Source: Kitasatospora setae KM-6054
GTDB lineage: Bacteria > Actinomycetota > Actinomycetes > Streptomycetales > Streptomycetaceae
DNA: 64,000 nt
Assembly: GCF_000269985.1 (NCBI RefSeq)
Contig: NC_016109.1
Span: 7,529,001 to 7,593,000, forward strand
Direction: 5' to 3'
Shown here piece after piece: positions 49,137 to 58,294 of the stretch. The notes under the pieces were generated by a model. The model searched no databases and was not told the DNA's origin. It was given only the letters and a program-made list of their open reading frames with translations. The translations under genes were made by a program, and so were the position numbers. Numbering within the stretch: the stretch's first letter is position 1; each line of letters opens with the position of its first letter.

Positions 49137-49868
49137 CTACCCGAACAGGTAGCCGAAGAAGGCGTCGCCGACCCGGCGGTCGGTGACCTCCGCGCCGTTC
49201 GCCTCCTCGCGGGCGAACTGCACGGCCTGCTGGAGCTTCTCCACCCGCTCCAGCAGCTCGTTCACCCGCCGCGCGGGCAGCGCGCCGGAGAACTTGACCG
49301 TCGTCCAGTACCCGACCGGCACGTCCTCGTAGTACACCTCGACCTGCGCCGGGTGCTTCTCGGTCGCCTCCGCCTTGACGTGGTTGCGCGGCACCTTGCG
49401 GGTGCGGATCGTCCGCACCGCCTCGGTCTTCCACGCGTCCGTCGAGGGGTCCAGCGACCAGGACTCGGCGGCGTCCAGCACCGGGAGCTTGCGGACGAAC
49501 GTCCGCAGGTCGGTGAGCTGCTTCTCCAGGAACAGCAGGTAGGTCACCGGGGCGCCGGCCACCAGCGTCCGCCCGTCGACGACCACGTCGGCCCGGGCCT
49601 CGGTGTTCGCCCAGTCCTTGGTGGCGGTCACGTCGAACAGCCGGGTCAGCGTCGCCGCCGTCGTCCGCAGCACGTCCTCCGCCTTGACCTGCACCCTGGT
49701 CGACTCGGGGGGCAGCTGCTCGCCCTCCTCGTCCTTCGGCTGGTACGTCCGGGACAGGCCCGCCAGCAGCGGGGCCTTCTGCAGGTCCTGGTGGGACTGC
49801 GTCAGCTCCTGGAACGACTTCGACTTGACGCCTTTTTCCACGGCGATGATCTGGTTCAACTTGGCCAC
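49137..49868 (-). CDS. Conserved actinobacterial protein of unknown function linked to the tRNA-like array
   Basis: 243 residues, soluble, beginning AKLNQIIAVEKGVKSKSFQEL and ending DAFFGYLFG. It is rich in charged helices at both ends with a beta-rich middle; no signal peptide, membrane segment or known catalytic motif. I recognise the sequence type as widely conserved in actinomycetes and, from memory, some of their phages, without an established function. The tRNA-like array begins directly after its stop, and the stop codon lies inside a 7-bp hairpin (49135-49154), so protein and RNA are almost surely one transcript. The protein may bind, process or be controlled by that RNA. GTG start at 49868 without a clear ribosome site. 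Divergent from a Ski2-like helicase gene. Confidence 0.85.
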   Translation of the reverse strand: MAKLNQIIAVEKGVKSKSFQELTQSHQDLQKAPLLAGLSRTYQPKDEEGEQLPPESTRVQVKAEDVLRTTAATLTRLFDVTATKDWANTEARADVVVDGRTLVAGAPVTYLLFLEKQLTDLRTFVRKLPVLDAAESWSLDPSTDAWKTEAVRTIRTRKVPRNHVKAEATEKHPAQVEVYYEDVPVGYWTTVKFSGALPARRVNELLERVEKLQQAVQFAREEANGAEVTDRRVGDAFFGYLFG

Positions 49869-50036
49869 GGCAGGACGCTAGCGGCACACCCGTTCGACCG
49901 TCACCCGGTTTTCCCGCCGGCCCGCGGCCAGCCCCACGGCCGGTCCCGCGGAACCCCCGCCGCCCGCCCGCTGACCTGCGCATGCCAGCGCGGAACTGCC
50001 GGGAAAGTCTGATGTTGATGTCACTCCAGACGGGTA

Positions 50037-50051
50037 ATCTCAGGCTGAGAT
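50037..50051. promoter_or_regulatory. Palindrome in the divergent gap between protein-array unit and helicase
   Basis: ATCTCAG-G-CTGAGAT is a perfect 7-base inverted repeat around one base, in an A/T-richer part of the 300-base gap (49869-50168). It lies 168 bases before the protein gene and 117 before the helicase gene. Nothing else notable was seen in the gap. Confidence 0.5.
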
Positions 50052-50168
50052 GCTCGATCACCACACCCCACGCACCCGCTGCGCCCCGTCGCCCCTCCGG
50101 GCCACGGCCCCGCAGCCGCAGGCGTCGCCGTCTGCGTTCTCGTCCGGCCACACTCACGGGAAGAACAG

Positions 50169-53081
50169 GTGACGCCAGTGCCCACCAACCCCGCGCCCGA
50201 AGAGCAGCTCGACCCCGCGGCCCGCGCCGCCGCCGCCCGCGCCGAGGCGGAGGCCGAGGAGGGGCTCAGCCCCGCCGAGCGGTACGCCGCCGCGCGCGAG
50301 CGCGCCAGGGAGCAGGCCACCGCCCTGCACGGCTTCCGGGAGCTGTACGACTTCCCGCTGGACGACTTCCAGCTCCGCGCCTGCCGCACGCTGGAGGAGG
50401 GCAAGGGCGTGCTGGTCGCCGCCCCGACCGGCTCCGGCAAGACCATCGTCGGCGAGTTCGCCGTCCACCTGGCGCTGGCCGGCGGCCGCAAGTGCTTCTA
50501 CACCACGCCGATCAAGGCGCTGTCGAACCAGAAGTACGGCGACCTGGTCAAGCGCTACGGCCAGGCCAAGGTCGGCCTGCTCACCGGCGACAACTCGGTC
50601 AACGGGGACGCGCCGGTCGTCGTGATGACCACCGAGGTCCTGCGCAACATGCTGTACGCGGGCTCCAGCGCCCTCGACGGCCTCGGCTACGTGGTGATGG
50701 ACGAGGTGCACTACCTCGCCGACCGGTTCCGCGGCGCCGTCTGGGAGGAGGTCATCATCCACCTCCCCGAGTCGGTCACGCTGGTCTCGCTCTCCGCGAC
50801 CGTCTCCAACGCCGAGGAGTTCGGCGACTGGCTGGACACCGTCCGCGGCGGCACCGAGGTGATCGTCTCCGAGCACCGGCCCGTCCCGCTCTGGCAGCAC
50901 GTGATGGCCGGCAACCGGATGTACGACCTGTTCGCCAGCCCCGACCGGGACGGCCGCCCCAAGGGCAGCCTGAAGAACCCGGCCAAGGCCGTCAACCCCG
51001 AGCTGGTCCGGCTGGCCCGCTCGGAGGCCGACCGCGGCCGGGACAGGTTCGCCCGCGGCCGGGGCCGCTCGATGCCCGCCGGCCGCCCCGGCCGGGTCTG
51101 GACGCCCAGCCGGGTCGACGTGATCGACCGGCTGGACGCCGAGGGCCTGCTGCCCGCGATCACCTTCATCTTCAGCCGGGCCGGCTGCGAGGCCGCCGTC
51201 CAGCAGTGCCTCCACTCCGGCCTGCGGCTGAACCGGGACGCCGACCGCTTCAAGGTCCGCCAGTTCGTCGAGGAGCGCTGCCGCGACATCCCCGACGAGG
51301 ACCTGCACGTCCTCGGCTACTACGAGTGGCTGGACGGCCTGGAGCGCGGCATCGCCGCCCACCACGCCGGCATGCTGCCCCGGTTCAAGGAGGTCGTCGA
51401 GGAGCTGTTCGTCCAGGGCCTGGTCAAGGCGGTCTTCGCCACCGAGACGCTCGCCCTCGGCATCAACATGCCCGCCCGCTCGGTGGTCATGGAGAAGCTG
51501 GTCAAGTGGAACGGCGAGACCCACGCCGACATCACCCCCGGCGAGTACACCCAGCTCACCGGCCGGGCCGGCCGCCGCGGCATCGACATCGAGGGCCACG
51601 CCGTCGTGCTGTGGCAGCGCGGCCTCGACCCGGAGGCGCTGGCCGGCCTGGCCGGCACCCGCACCTACCCGCTCAAGTCGTCCTTCCGCCCCTCGTACAA
51701 CATGGCCGTCAACCTGGTCGGCCAGTTCGGGCGGCACCGCTCCCGCGAACTGCTGGAGACCTCCTTCGCGCAGTTCCAGGCCGACCGCTCGGTCGTCGGC
51801 ATCGCCCGCCAGGTGCAGCGCAACGAGGAGGGCCTGGACGGCTACCGCGAGTCGATGACCTGCCACCTCGGCGACTTCGACGAGTACATGGCGCTGCGCC
51901 GCGACCTCAAGGACCGCGAGAACGCGCTCGCCCGCGAGGGCTCCAGCCAGCGCCGCAACGCCGCCGTCGAGGCGATCGAGCAGCTCAGGCCCGGCGACAT
52001 CATCCACGTCCCGACCGGCAAGTTCGCCGGCCTCGCGCTGGTCCTCGACCCCGGCCTGCCGCCGGACAGCCGCAGCGGCCGCAGCGGCCACCACCGGCAC
52101 CCCGACTTCCAGGACGGGCCGCGCCCGGTCGTGCTCACCGCCGAACGCCAGGTCAAGCGCCTCGCGATGATCGACTTCCCGTACCCGGTCGCCGCGGTGG
52201 ACCGGATGCGGATCCCCAAGTCCTTCAACCCGCGCAGTCCGCAGTCCCGCCGCGACCTCGCCTCCGCGCTGCGCACCAAGGCCGGCCACCTCGAACCCGA
52301 GCGCTACCGCAAGGGCCGGGCCGCCGCCGCCGACGACCCCGAGATCAGCCGGCTGCGCACCGCCCTGCGCCAGCACCCCTGCCACGGCTGCGACGAGCGC
52401 GAGGACCACGCCCGCTGGTCCGAGCGCTACCACCGCCTGCACCGGGACACCGAACTCCTCGAACGCCGGATGCGCTCGCGCACCCACACCATCGCCCGCA
52501 CCTTCGACCGGGTCTGCGGCCTGCTCGCCGACCTCGGCTACCTCAGCGCCGACACCGTCACCGACGACGGCAAGCGCCTCGCCCGGCTCTACGGCGAACT
52601 CGACCTGCTCGCCTCCGAGTGCATCCGCGAGGGCGTCTGGAACGGCCTCGCCGCCGCCGAACTCGCCGCCTGCGCCTCCGCGCTGGTCTACGAGGCCCGC
52701 CAGTCCGACGACGCCACCGCCCCGCGCGTCCCCGAGGGCGGCGCCAAGGAGGCGCTCGGCAAGATGGTCCGGATCTGGAGCCGGCTCGACGACCTGGAGG
52801 AGCAGCACAAGATCTCCACCGCCGAGGGCGTCGGTCAGCGCGAACCCGACCTCGGCTTCGCCTGGACCGCCTACCGCTGGGCCCTCGGCCACGACCTCGA
52901 CGCCGTCCTGCGCGACGCCGACATGCCCGCCGGCGACTTCGTCCGCTGGACCAAGCAGCTGATCGACGTCCTCGGCCAGATCCAGGACGCCGCCGGCGAC
53001 AACACCGAGCTGCGCAAGACCGCCCGCAAGGCGGTCGACGGCATGCGGCGCGGCATCATCGCGTACTCCTCGGTCGGCTAG
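50169..53081 (+). CDS. Ski2/Mtr4-like DEAD/DEAH-box RNA helicase
   Basis: 970 residues. Helicase motifs in order: Q-like FQLRACRTLEEGKGVLVAAPTGSGKT (in pieces; Walker A GSGKT), VMTTEVLRNML, DEVHYLAD (motif II), SLSATVSN (motif III), HHAGMLPRFKEVVEELF and GRAGRRGID (motif VI). The C-terminal third is a DSHCT-type domain. Such enzymes unwind structured RNA and feed exonucleases. It may therefore act on structured RNAs, perhaps including those of the divergent array; that link is only positional. GTG start at 50169 with GGGAAGA upstream. A long perfect palindrome terminates it. Confidence 0.93.
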   Translation: MTPVPTNPAPEEQLDPAARAAAARAEAEAEEGLSPAERYAAARERAREQATALHGFRELYDFPLDDFQLRACRTLEEGKGVLVAAPTGSGKTIVGEFAVHLALAGGRKCFYTTPIKALSNQKYGDLVKRYGQAKVGLLTGDNSVNGDAPVVVMTTEVLRNMLYAGSSALDGLGYVVMDEVHYLADRFRGAVWEEVIIHLPESVTLVSLSATVSNAEEFGDWLDTVRGGTEVIVSEHRPVPLWQHVMAGNRMYDLFASPDRDGRPKGSLKNPAKAVNPELVRLARSEADRGRDRFARGRGRSMPAGRPGRVWTPSRVDVIDRLDAEGLLPAITFIFSRAGCEAAVQQCLHSGLRLNRDADRFKVRQFVEERCRDIPDEDLHVLGYYEWLDGLERGIAAHHAGMLPRFKEVVEELFVQGLVKAVFATETLALGINMPARSVVMEKLVKWNGETHADITPGEYTQLTGRAGRRGIDIEGHAVVLWQRGLDPEALAGLAGTRTYPLKSSFRPSYNMAVNLVGQFGRHRSRELLETSFAQFQADRSVVGIARQVQRNEEGLDGYRESMTCHLGDFDEYMALRRDLKDRENALAREGSSQRRNAAVEAIEQLRPGDIIHVPTGKFAGLALVLDPGLPPDSRSGRSGHHRHPDFQDGPRPVVLTAERQVKRLAMIDFPYPVAAVDRMRIPKSFNPRSPQSRRDLASALRTKAGHLEPERYRKGRAAAADDPEISRLRTALRQHPCHGCDEREDHARWSERYHRLHRDTELLERRMRSRTHTIARTFDRVCGLLADLGYLSADTVTDDGKRLARLYGELDLLASECIREGVWNGLAAAELAACASALVYEARQSDDATAPRVPEGGAKEALGKMVRIWSRLDDLEEQHKISTAEGVGQREPDLGFAWTAYRWALGHDLDAVLRDADMPAGDFVRWTKQLIDVLGQIQDAAGDNTELRKTARKAVDGMRRGIIAYSSVG

Positions 53082-53104
53082 CGGTTCCGGTAGCCGTTCC
53101 GGCG

Positions 53105-53148
53105 GACGGGCCCGGTCGCTCCCCGCGCGGGGAGCGACCGGGCCCGTC
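53105..53148 (+). terminator. 44-base perfect palindrome, terminator of the helicase gene
   Basis: Bases 53105-53126 are the exact reverse complement of 53127-53148, giving at least a 20-bp stem with a 4-base loop, 24 bases after the helicase stop. It is the longest perfect palindrome seen in the window. Confidence 0.85.
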
Positions 53149-53313
53149 GGCGCTTCGCGGGCGGGGCGCCGGAGATTCGTTCGACGGCACACGATCCGCC
53201 CGCCGGAAGGCCGAAGCCCGTTGGCGGCGGGCGCGACCAGCCGGTTACGTTGGGTGTCGGGCCGGTGGCGGCAGGTGACCGGCCCCGCCGGCACCCGAGG
53301 AGGAACCGCACCG

Positions 53314-55158
53314 ATGAACAGCGCCAACGAATGGACGGTCGGCCGCTACCTGGCCACCAGGCTCGAACAGTTGGGCATCCGCCACGTCTTCGGCGTGCCG
53401 GGCGACCTGCTCGGCCCCTTCCTGACGGTCATGCAGGAGACCACCGCGGTCCGCTGGGTCGGCACCCCCACCGAGCTGGGAGCCGGCTGCGCCGCCGACG
53501 CCTACGCCCGGGTGCGGCTCGCCGACGCCGACGCCGACCAGCCCGAACAGGGCGTCGCCGCCGTGGCGGTGACGTACAGCGTGGGCGCGTTCAACCTGCT
53601 CAACGCGGTCGGCGGCGCGTACGTCGAGGACGTCCCGCTGATCGCGATCAACGGGGCGCCGTCCTACGAGCAGTGGCTCAACTTCCAGGCGGTGGGCCTG
53701 CTCACCACCCACATGAGCCCGCGCCGGGAGAGCAACCTGGAGGTCTACCGCCAGGTCACCGCCGACGCGCAGGTCCTCTCCAACCCGGGCCTGGCGCCCT
53801 CGCAGATCGACAGCGCGATCACCGCCTGCCTGACCGAGCGCAAACCGGTCTACCTGGAGGTCATGGAGGACCTCTGGCACGCCCCCTGCGACGCCCCGGA
53901 GGGACTGCTCCGGGCCCACCAGCGGCCGTTCACCGCACGGAACCGGGACATCCTGGAGAAGGCCGTCGCGGCGGCGGTCGAGCTGATCACGAAGTTCGGC
54001 ACGCCGATCGTCTGGGCGGGCGAGGAACTCGTGCGCGGACGGCTGGAACAGGAACTGCTGGAGTTCGTGGAGGCCACCGAGATGCAGTTCTGCACCACGG
54101 TCGGCGCCAAGTCCGTGGTGTCCGAACGGCACCCGCGGTTCGCCGGCGTCTACAACGGCAAGGCGAGCCTGCCGGAGATCCGCGCCACCTTCAAGAACGC
54201 GGGCTGCCGGATCGGCCTGGGCACCTGGTCCACCTCCAAGAACCTCAACGGCGAGCAGTCCATCGGCGACGACTGGATCGTGGCGGCCCGCGGCGGCGTC
54301 AGCGTCGGCGCCCTGTACTTCCCGGACGTCCAACTCGGCCGCTTCGTCCCGGCGCTGCGGGCCGCCCTGGCGGGCCGGACGTTCCCCGCCGACCACTTCG
54401 CGCTGGCCCGCGCGGCCGGCCTGGACGTCCCGGCCAGCACCGCCGACTTCCTCGACTCGCTGACCTCCGAACACCCGGACCGGACCGAACTCACCTACGA
54501 CAGCTTCTTCGCACGCGTCAACCACTTCCTGGAGCACCAGGCCACCGGCGGCGACCCGCAGGCCCCCTCGCCCTTCACGGTGGTCTCGGACGCGGCGTTC
54601 GCCCTGCTCGGCTCGATGAACCTGCGGATCACCGAACGGGCCGGCTACCTGGCGCAGAACAGCTGGCTGTCCATCGGCTACTCCGTCGGCGCGGCCACCG
54701 GCGTGGCACTCGGCCGCCAGCAGCCGCCCAAACGCCCGCTGGTCTTCGTCGGCGACGGCTCGTTCCAGGAGACCTGCCAGGAACTCTCCACCCACGTCCG
54801 GCACCACCTGCGGCCGGTGGTCTTCGTCCTCGACAACGAGGGCTTCTACGGCATCGAACAGATGCTGGTCAGCCCCTGCTACTACCGGGGCCGGCCCCGG
54901 CCGTCCGACGACGGGGCCGACTTCTACAACGTGCTGCACCCGTGGCGCTACGAGAAGCTGGCGGAGGTCTTCGGCACCGAGAAGGACCCGATGCGCGGCG
55001 TCGACCTCACCACCCACGCCGAACTCGACGCCCTCCTCGCCGCCCTCGCCGACCCCGCCGACGACCTCAACCGCGCCCCGGTCCTGGCCCGGGTCCGGCT
55101 CAGCCGGCACGACTACCCCAGGGCCCTCCAGTACAAGATCGACGAGAACTGCCCCTGA
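53314..55158 (+). CDS. ThDP-dependent decarboxylase (indolepyruvate/pyruvate decarboxylase family)
   Basis: 614 residues, somewhat long. The catalytic Glu is E54 in TELGAGCAADAYAR and the cofactor motif is G480-D-G482 ... N508 (VGDGSFQETCQEL; LDNEGF). The three-domain order is as in pyruvate and indolepyruvate decarboxylases. The enzyme would decarboxylate a 2-oxo acid to an aldehyde; the substrate cannot be read. AGGAGGAA precedes the ATG. The gene stands alone between terminators. Confidence 0.9.
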   Translation: MNSANEWTVGRYLATRLEQLGIRHVFGVPGDLLGPFLTVMQETTAVRWVGTPTELGAGCAADAYARVRLADADADQPEQGVAAVAVTYSVGAFNLLNAVGGAYVEDVPLIAINGAPSYEQWLNFQAVGLLTTHMSPRRESNLEVYRQVTADAQVLSNPGLAPSQIDSAITACLTERKPVYLEVMEDLWHAPCDAPEGLLRAHQRPFTARNRDILEKAVAAAVELITKFGTPIVWAGEELVRGRLEQELLEFVEATEMQFCTTVGAKSVVSERHPRFAGVYNGKASLPEIRATFKNAGCRIGLGTWSTSKNLNGEQSIGDDWIVAARGGVSVGALYFPDVQLGRFVPALRAALAGRTFPADHFALARAAGLDVPASTADFLDSLTSEHPDRTELTYDSFFARVNHFLEHQATGGDPQAPSPFTVVSDAAFALLGSMNLRITERAGYLAQNSWLSIGYSVGAATGVALGRQQPPKRPLVFVGDGSFQETCQELSTHVRHHLRPVVFVLDNEGFYGIEQMLVSPCYYRGRPRPSDDGADFYNVLHPWRYEKLAEVFGTEKDPMRGVDLTTHAELDALLAALADPADDLNRAPVLARVRLSRHDYPRALQYKIDENCP

Positions 55159-55226
55159 CCGCAGCCCCGTTCCGTGCCGTCCCGCGCCGTCCCGTCCCGT
55201 CCCGCGCCGCGCCGGGACGGCCGGAA

Positions 55227-55255
55227 GGCCCGGCCACCCACCGGGCGGCCGGGCC
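55227..55255. terminator. Terminator between decarboxylase and convergent gene
   Basis: GGCCCGGCC (55227-55235) pairs with 55247-55255, and CCC/GGG continues the stem past one mismatch to a 3-base loop. Confidence 0.7.
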
Positions 55256-55269
55256 CTCCTCCGTGCGGG

Positions 55270-55746
55270 TCACGCCGCGAGCAGCTGCCGCAGCAGGTCG
55301 CGGTAGGAGCGGAGCGAGAGCCGCAGCGCCTCGGTGCGGTCCTGGTCCGCGTCCTCGGACTGCCACGCCCCGCGCAGCGCGGCGTGGCGCTCGCGCAGGC
55401 CGTCGGCCAGCAGGCGCACCGTCTCGTCCAGCGCCTCGTCCGCCGCCCGGACCGCCCGGACCGGATCGTCCACGAAACCGCCCACCGCCCGCTCCAGCCG
55501 GTCGGTCAGCCGCGCGGCCGACTCCGGCGGCAGCAGCGGCCCGGGACCGCTCAGCCCCGGCGGGTTCCCGGCCGCCGAGCGCGGGCGGGCGGACTCGGCG
55601 GCCTTCGGGGCCTTCGCCAGGCCGGCCGGAGCGTCGGCCCGGGGGCCGGCGGGCGCCTGGCCGGTGGGTGCCTGGCCGGCGGGTGCCTGGCCGGCGGGCT
55701 CCTGGATGGCGAACCGGCCGGTGGTGGTGGTGTCGTCTGTGGTCAT
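55270..55746 (-). CDS. Hypothetical protein with Gln-Ala-Pro repeats and C-terminal helical domain
   Basis: 158 residues. The first 40 are AGQAP-type repeats encoded by near-identical 15-base units. The last 90 are helical (LTDRLERAVGGFVDDPVRAVRAADEALDETVRLLADGLRERHAALRGAW in pieces) and resemble the core of the neighbouring product (FVDDPRQALADAEALL), so the two share a domain. No family name known to me. Co-transcribed with the upstream gene (45-base gap). Confidence 0.7.
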   Translation of the reverse strand: MTTDDTTTTGRFAIQEPAGQAPAGQAPTGQAPAGPRADAPAGLAKAPKAAESARPRSAAGNPPGLSGPGPLLPPESAARLTDRLERAVGGFVDDPVRAVRAADEALDETVRLLADGLRERHAALRGAWQSEDADQDRTEALRLSLRSYRDLLRQLLAA

Positions 55747-55791
55747 GCTGTCCTCCTCCTCGGGGAACGGTGGGGTGTCCGGGCCCGCTGC

Positions 55792-56421
55792 TCAGGCGTG
55801 CTGCTGGTGCTCGCGCCGCTTCGACAACCGCCCGGCCGGCGCCTCGGCCGGGCCGCGGCCGCGGGCGGGGGCGGGGGCGGGCTCCGGTACGGTCCCGGTG
55901 CCGACCAGCGCGGTGAACAGCTCCCGGGCCCGGGCCAGGGCCGCGCGCCGCACCTCGGTGTCCGCGTCGTCCTTCCGCGAGAGCGCGCTCAACTCCCGGA
56001 AGGACTCGACGTGTTCGCCGTGGTCGACCGAGACGGTGTCGATCTGCGCGTCCACGTCCGAGTCGGGGTAGCCGCGGTCCCGGGCCACCCGGCTCAGCAG
56101 CGCCTCCGCGTCGGCCAGCGCCTGCCGGGGGTCGTCCACGAAACGCGCCTTCACCCCCGCCCACTGCTCCTCGGCCCGGGCCCGCTCGGCATCGCTCAAC
56201 GGGCTGAGCGTCAACTCCCGGTGCCGCGCCACCCGCTGGGCGAGCTCGCGCTCCGCCGCCGCGGTGTCCCCGCCGTGCCGGGCGACGGTGCGCCCGTACT
56301 CGGACCCGAACCGCCGACTCAGGCTGGGGTGCCGCTGCCGCTGGCGGACGGCGAACGCACCGAGCGCCGCCGCCACCACCACGGCGATCACGACGACCGC
56401 CACGACCAGACCACTGGACAT
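55792..56421 (-). CDS. Membrane-anchored hypothetical protein with the same helical domain
   Basis: 209 residues. One membrane segment at about 4-24 (GLVVAVVVIAVVVAAALGAF), then a helical region. RFGSEYGRTVARHGGDTAAAERELAQR and WAGVKARFVDDPRQALADAEALLSRVARDRGYP recall a domain I remember from actinobacterial and proteobacterial membrane proteins of unknown role. The ATG at 56421 has GGGAGG upstream; the longer open frame is not used. The domain is repeated in the next gene, which lacks the membrane anchor. Confidence 0.75.
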   Translation of the reverse strand: MSSGLVVAVVVIAVVVAAALGAFAVRQRQRHPSLSRRFGSEYGRTVARHGGDTAAAERELAQRVARHRELTLSPLSDAERARAEEQWAGVKARFVDDPRQALADAEALLSRVARDRGYPDSDVDAQIDTVSVDHGEHVESFRELSALSRKDDADTEVRRAALARARELFTALVGTGTVPEPAPAPARGRGPAEAPAGRLSKRREHQQHA

Positions 56422-56602
56422 CCGCTGCCTCCCGACGCCACGGGGGCCGCCCGCCCGGGACCGCCCCGCTTCGATTCGCTCGGTGGCTCGGATGACCCGT
56501 GCGCGGATCCCCAAACACGGCGGCTTCCTGACGGCCCCTCGGCAACCTGCCGCCCGGGCCCGCCGCCGGTGCGTGGTCGGTCGACCGGCTATCTTGCCGG
56601 GC

Positions 56603-57060
56603 ATGCGAACAGTGGACTGGAACGAGGTGCGGGACCGGACCGTTGCCCTCCACGCACGGCGGGAGGCGGGGGCCACCGGGCGAGCGAAGAGGTCTGGGAC
56701 AGCAGGCCGGAACGGGCGGACTACGCCTCCGACGCCGCGTACCAAGCCGATCACGACGCCTGGCTGGAGGCCGTGGACGCGGCCGATGACGCCCGGGACA
56801 CCGGAGCCGTCTTCCTCCTCGAGCACGGCTGCGGCTTCTCCACGCTCCTGGTGGTCAGCGGGCCCATGCGCGGCACCATGTGGTTCGACGGACGTGCGAC
56901 GTGCGACCGCCTGAACCCGCTGTTGAACGACGACCGCCGGCCCGCGACCTTCGCGGAGTGGTACCTCGACTGGCTCGCCCACGAGGAGTCGATGACGACG
57001 CCCGAGCAGCGCCGCGCCGACGCGGGCAGGCCGATCTGGTTCCGCTGGTTCGACGAGTAG
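56603..57060 (+). pseudogene. Frameshifted gene, SUKH/SMI1-like
   Basis: An ATG at 56603 opens MRTVDWNEVRDRTVALHARRE, but the continuation (ASEEVWDSRPERADYASDAA ... GRPIWFRWFDE) lies in another frame. Adding one G in the G-run near 56668-56672 joins them into a protein of about 152 residues. The rejoined C-terminal half (HGCGFSTLLVVSGPMRGTMW; FAEWYLDWLAHEE) looks like SUKH/SMI1-KNR4 proteins, often immunity proteins, though no toxin gene is adjacent. Either a recent mutation or a sequencing error in a homopolymer. Confidence 0.7.
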
Positions 57061-57147
57061 CGGGCTCCTCTCCCGGACGGCCCCGCCGGGTCCGGCGGGG
57101 GAGCGGGGCACGGCTGATCCGTTCCGCGGCGCGGGCGGTGCGCGCGG

Positions 57148-58173
57148 TCAGTGGCCCGGGGCCGGGGCGGTGGAGTCGCGGACGATGAGTTCGGTGGCGA
57201 GTTCGACGTGCAGGGCTTCGACGGCGGTGCCTTCGACGAGGCGGAGGAGGAGGCTGACGGCGAGGCCGCCGAGTTCTTCGAGGGGTTGGCGGACGGTGGT
57301 GAGGGTGGGGATGGAGGTGCGGCTGAGGTAGTCGTCGTCGAAGCCGGCGATGGAGAGGTCGGTGGGGACGCGGAGGCCGCGCTGGTGGGCGGCGCGGAGG
57401 GCGCCGATGGCGGCCTTGTCGTTGAAGGCGACCAGGGCGGTGGGGCGGTCGGGGAGGTCGAGGAGGCGGGCGGCGGCGGTGTGGCCCCAGTCGCTGGTGG
57501 GTTCGATGCTGGTGACGAGTTCCGGGGGGACGAGGACGCCGGCTTCGGCGAGGGCGGCGGTGTGGCCGGCGAAGCGGGAGGTGGAGGCGAGCCAGTCGGC
57601 GGGGCCGTTGATGAAGCCGATCCGGCGGTGGCCGAGGGCGACCAGGTGGGCGGTGAGGTTGCGGGCGCCGGTGAAGTGGGAGGCAGAGACGGCGGCGATG
57701 TCCCGGGGGACGGGGGTGCGCGGGTCGATGACGACGAACGGGAGGTCCTGGCGGCGGAGCCGCTCCAGGTCGGCGCCCTCCTCGACGGGGAGGACGAGCA
57801 GCGCGCCGGCGAGGTCGCGGCGGCGGGGCAGCGCGGCGAGCGCCCCGTTGTGCTGGGCGGAGGAGCCCGCGCTGAGGATGAGTTCCCGGCCGTGCCGCTC
57901 GAGGGCTTCGGCGACGGCGGTGACGATGGTGCCGAAGTAGTCGGTGAGCAGGTAGGGGCAGCGGACGAAGACCGCGCCGGGCCGGGCGGTGGTCCGCCGG
58001 GCGGCGGCGGGTTCGGGGGAGCCGAGGCGTTCCATCGCGGCGCGGACGGCGGCCCGGGTCTCCTCGGCGACGACGGCCTGGCCGGTCAGGACGCGGGAGA
58101 CGGTGGCGGGGGAGACCCCGGCGGCGGCCGCGATGTCCCGGACGGTGACCCTGGTCGACCTGGGCCTACCCAT
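57148..58173 (-). CDS. LacI-family transcriptional regulator
   Basis: 341 residues. The N-terminal helix-turn-helix (VTVRDIAAAAGVSPATVSRVLTG) is followed by the periplasmic-binding-protein-like sugar domain (FINGPADWLASTSRF; VAFNDKAAIGAL). I chose the ATG at 58173, giving the typical MGRPRST start and leaving an operator-like sequence just before it; an ATG at 58182 is in frame and would put the operator over the start codon. It is divergent from the GH30 gene, whose upstream region has a similar site, so it probably represses that gene and itself in response to a sugar. Confidence 0.92.
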   Translation of the reverse strand: MGRPRSTRVTVRDIAAAAGVSPATVSRVLTGQAVVAEETRAAVRAAMERLGSPEPAAARRTTARPGAVFVRCPYLLTDYFGTIVTAVAEALERHGRELILSAGSSAQHNGALAALPRRRDLAGALLVLPVEEGADLERLRRQDLPFVVIDPRTPVPRDIAAVSASHFTGARNLTAHLVALGHRRIGFINGPADWLASTSRFAGHTAALAEAGVLVPPELVTSIEPTSDWGHTAAARLLDLPDRPTALVAFNDKAAIGALRAAHQRGLRVPTDLSIAGFDDDYLSRTSIPTLTTVRQPLEELGGLAVSLLLRLVEGTAVEALHVELATELIVRDSTAPAPGH

Positions 58174-58175
58174 GT

Positions 58176-58195
58176 GTTTCATCGTTTCGTTTCAC
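58176..58195. promoter_or_regulatory. Operator-like site at the LacI gene start
   Basis: GTTTCATCGTTTCGTTTCAC contains three TTTC-type repeats and shares TTTCGTTTCA with the site at 58295-58314. Probable autoregulatory site of the LacI protein. Confidence 0.6.
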
Positions 58196-58294
58196 GGCGG
58201 CGATCATACAACTCCGAATTCGCAAGGGGTGCAGGAATCTTGACACGGGGAAAGCCGGTGCCCTTTCCTGAACGCACGCACGGATTGCAGAAAT

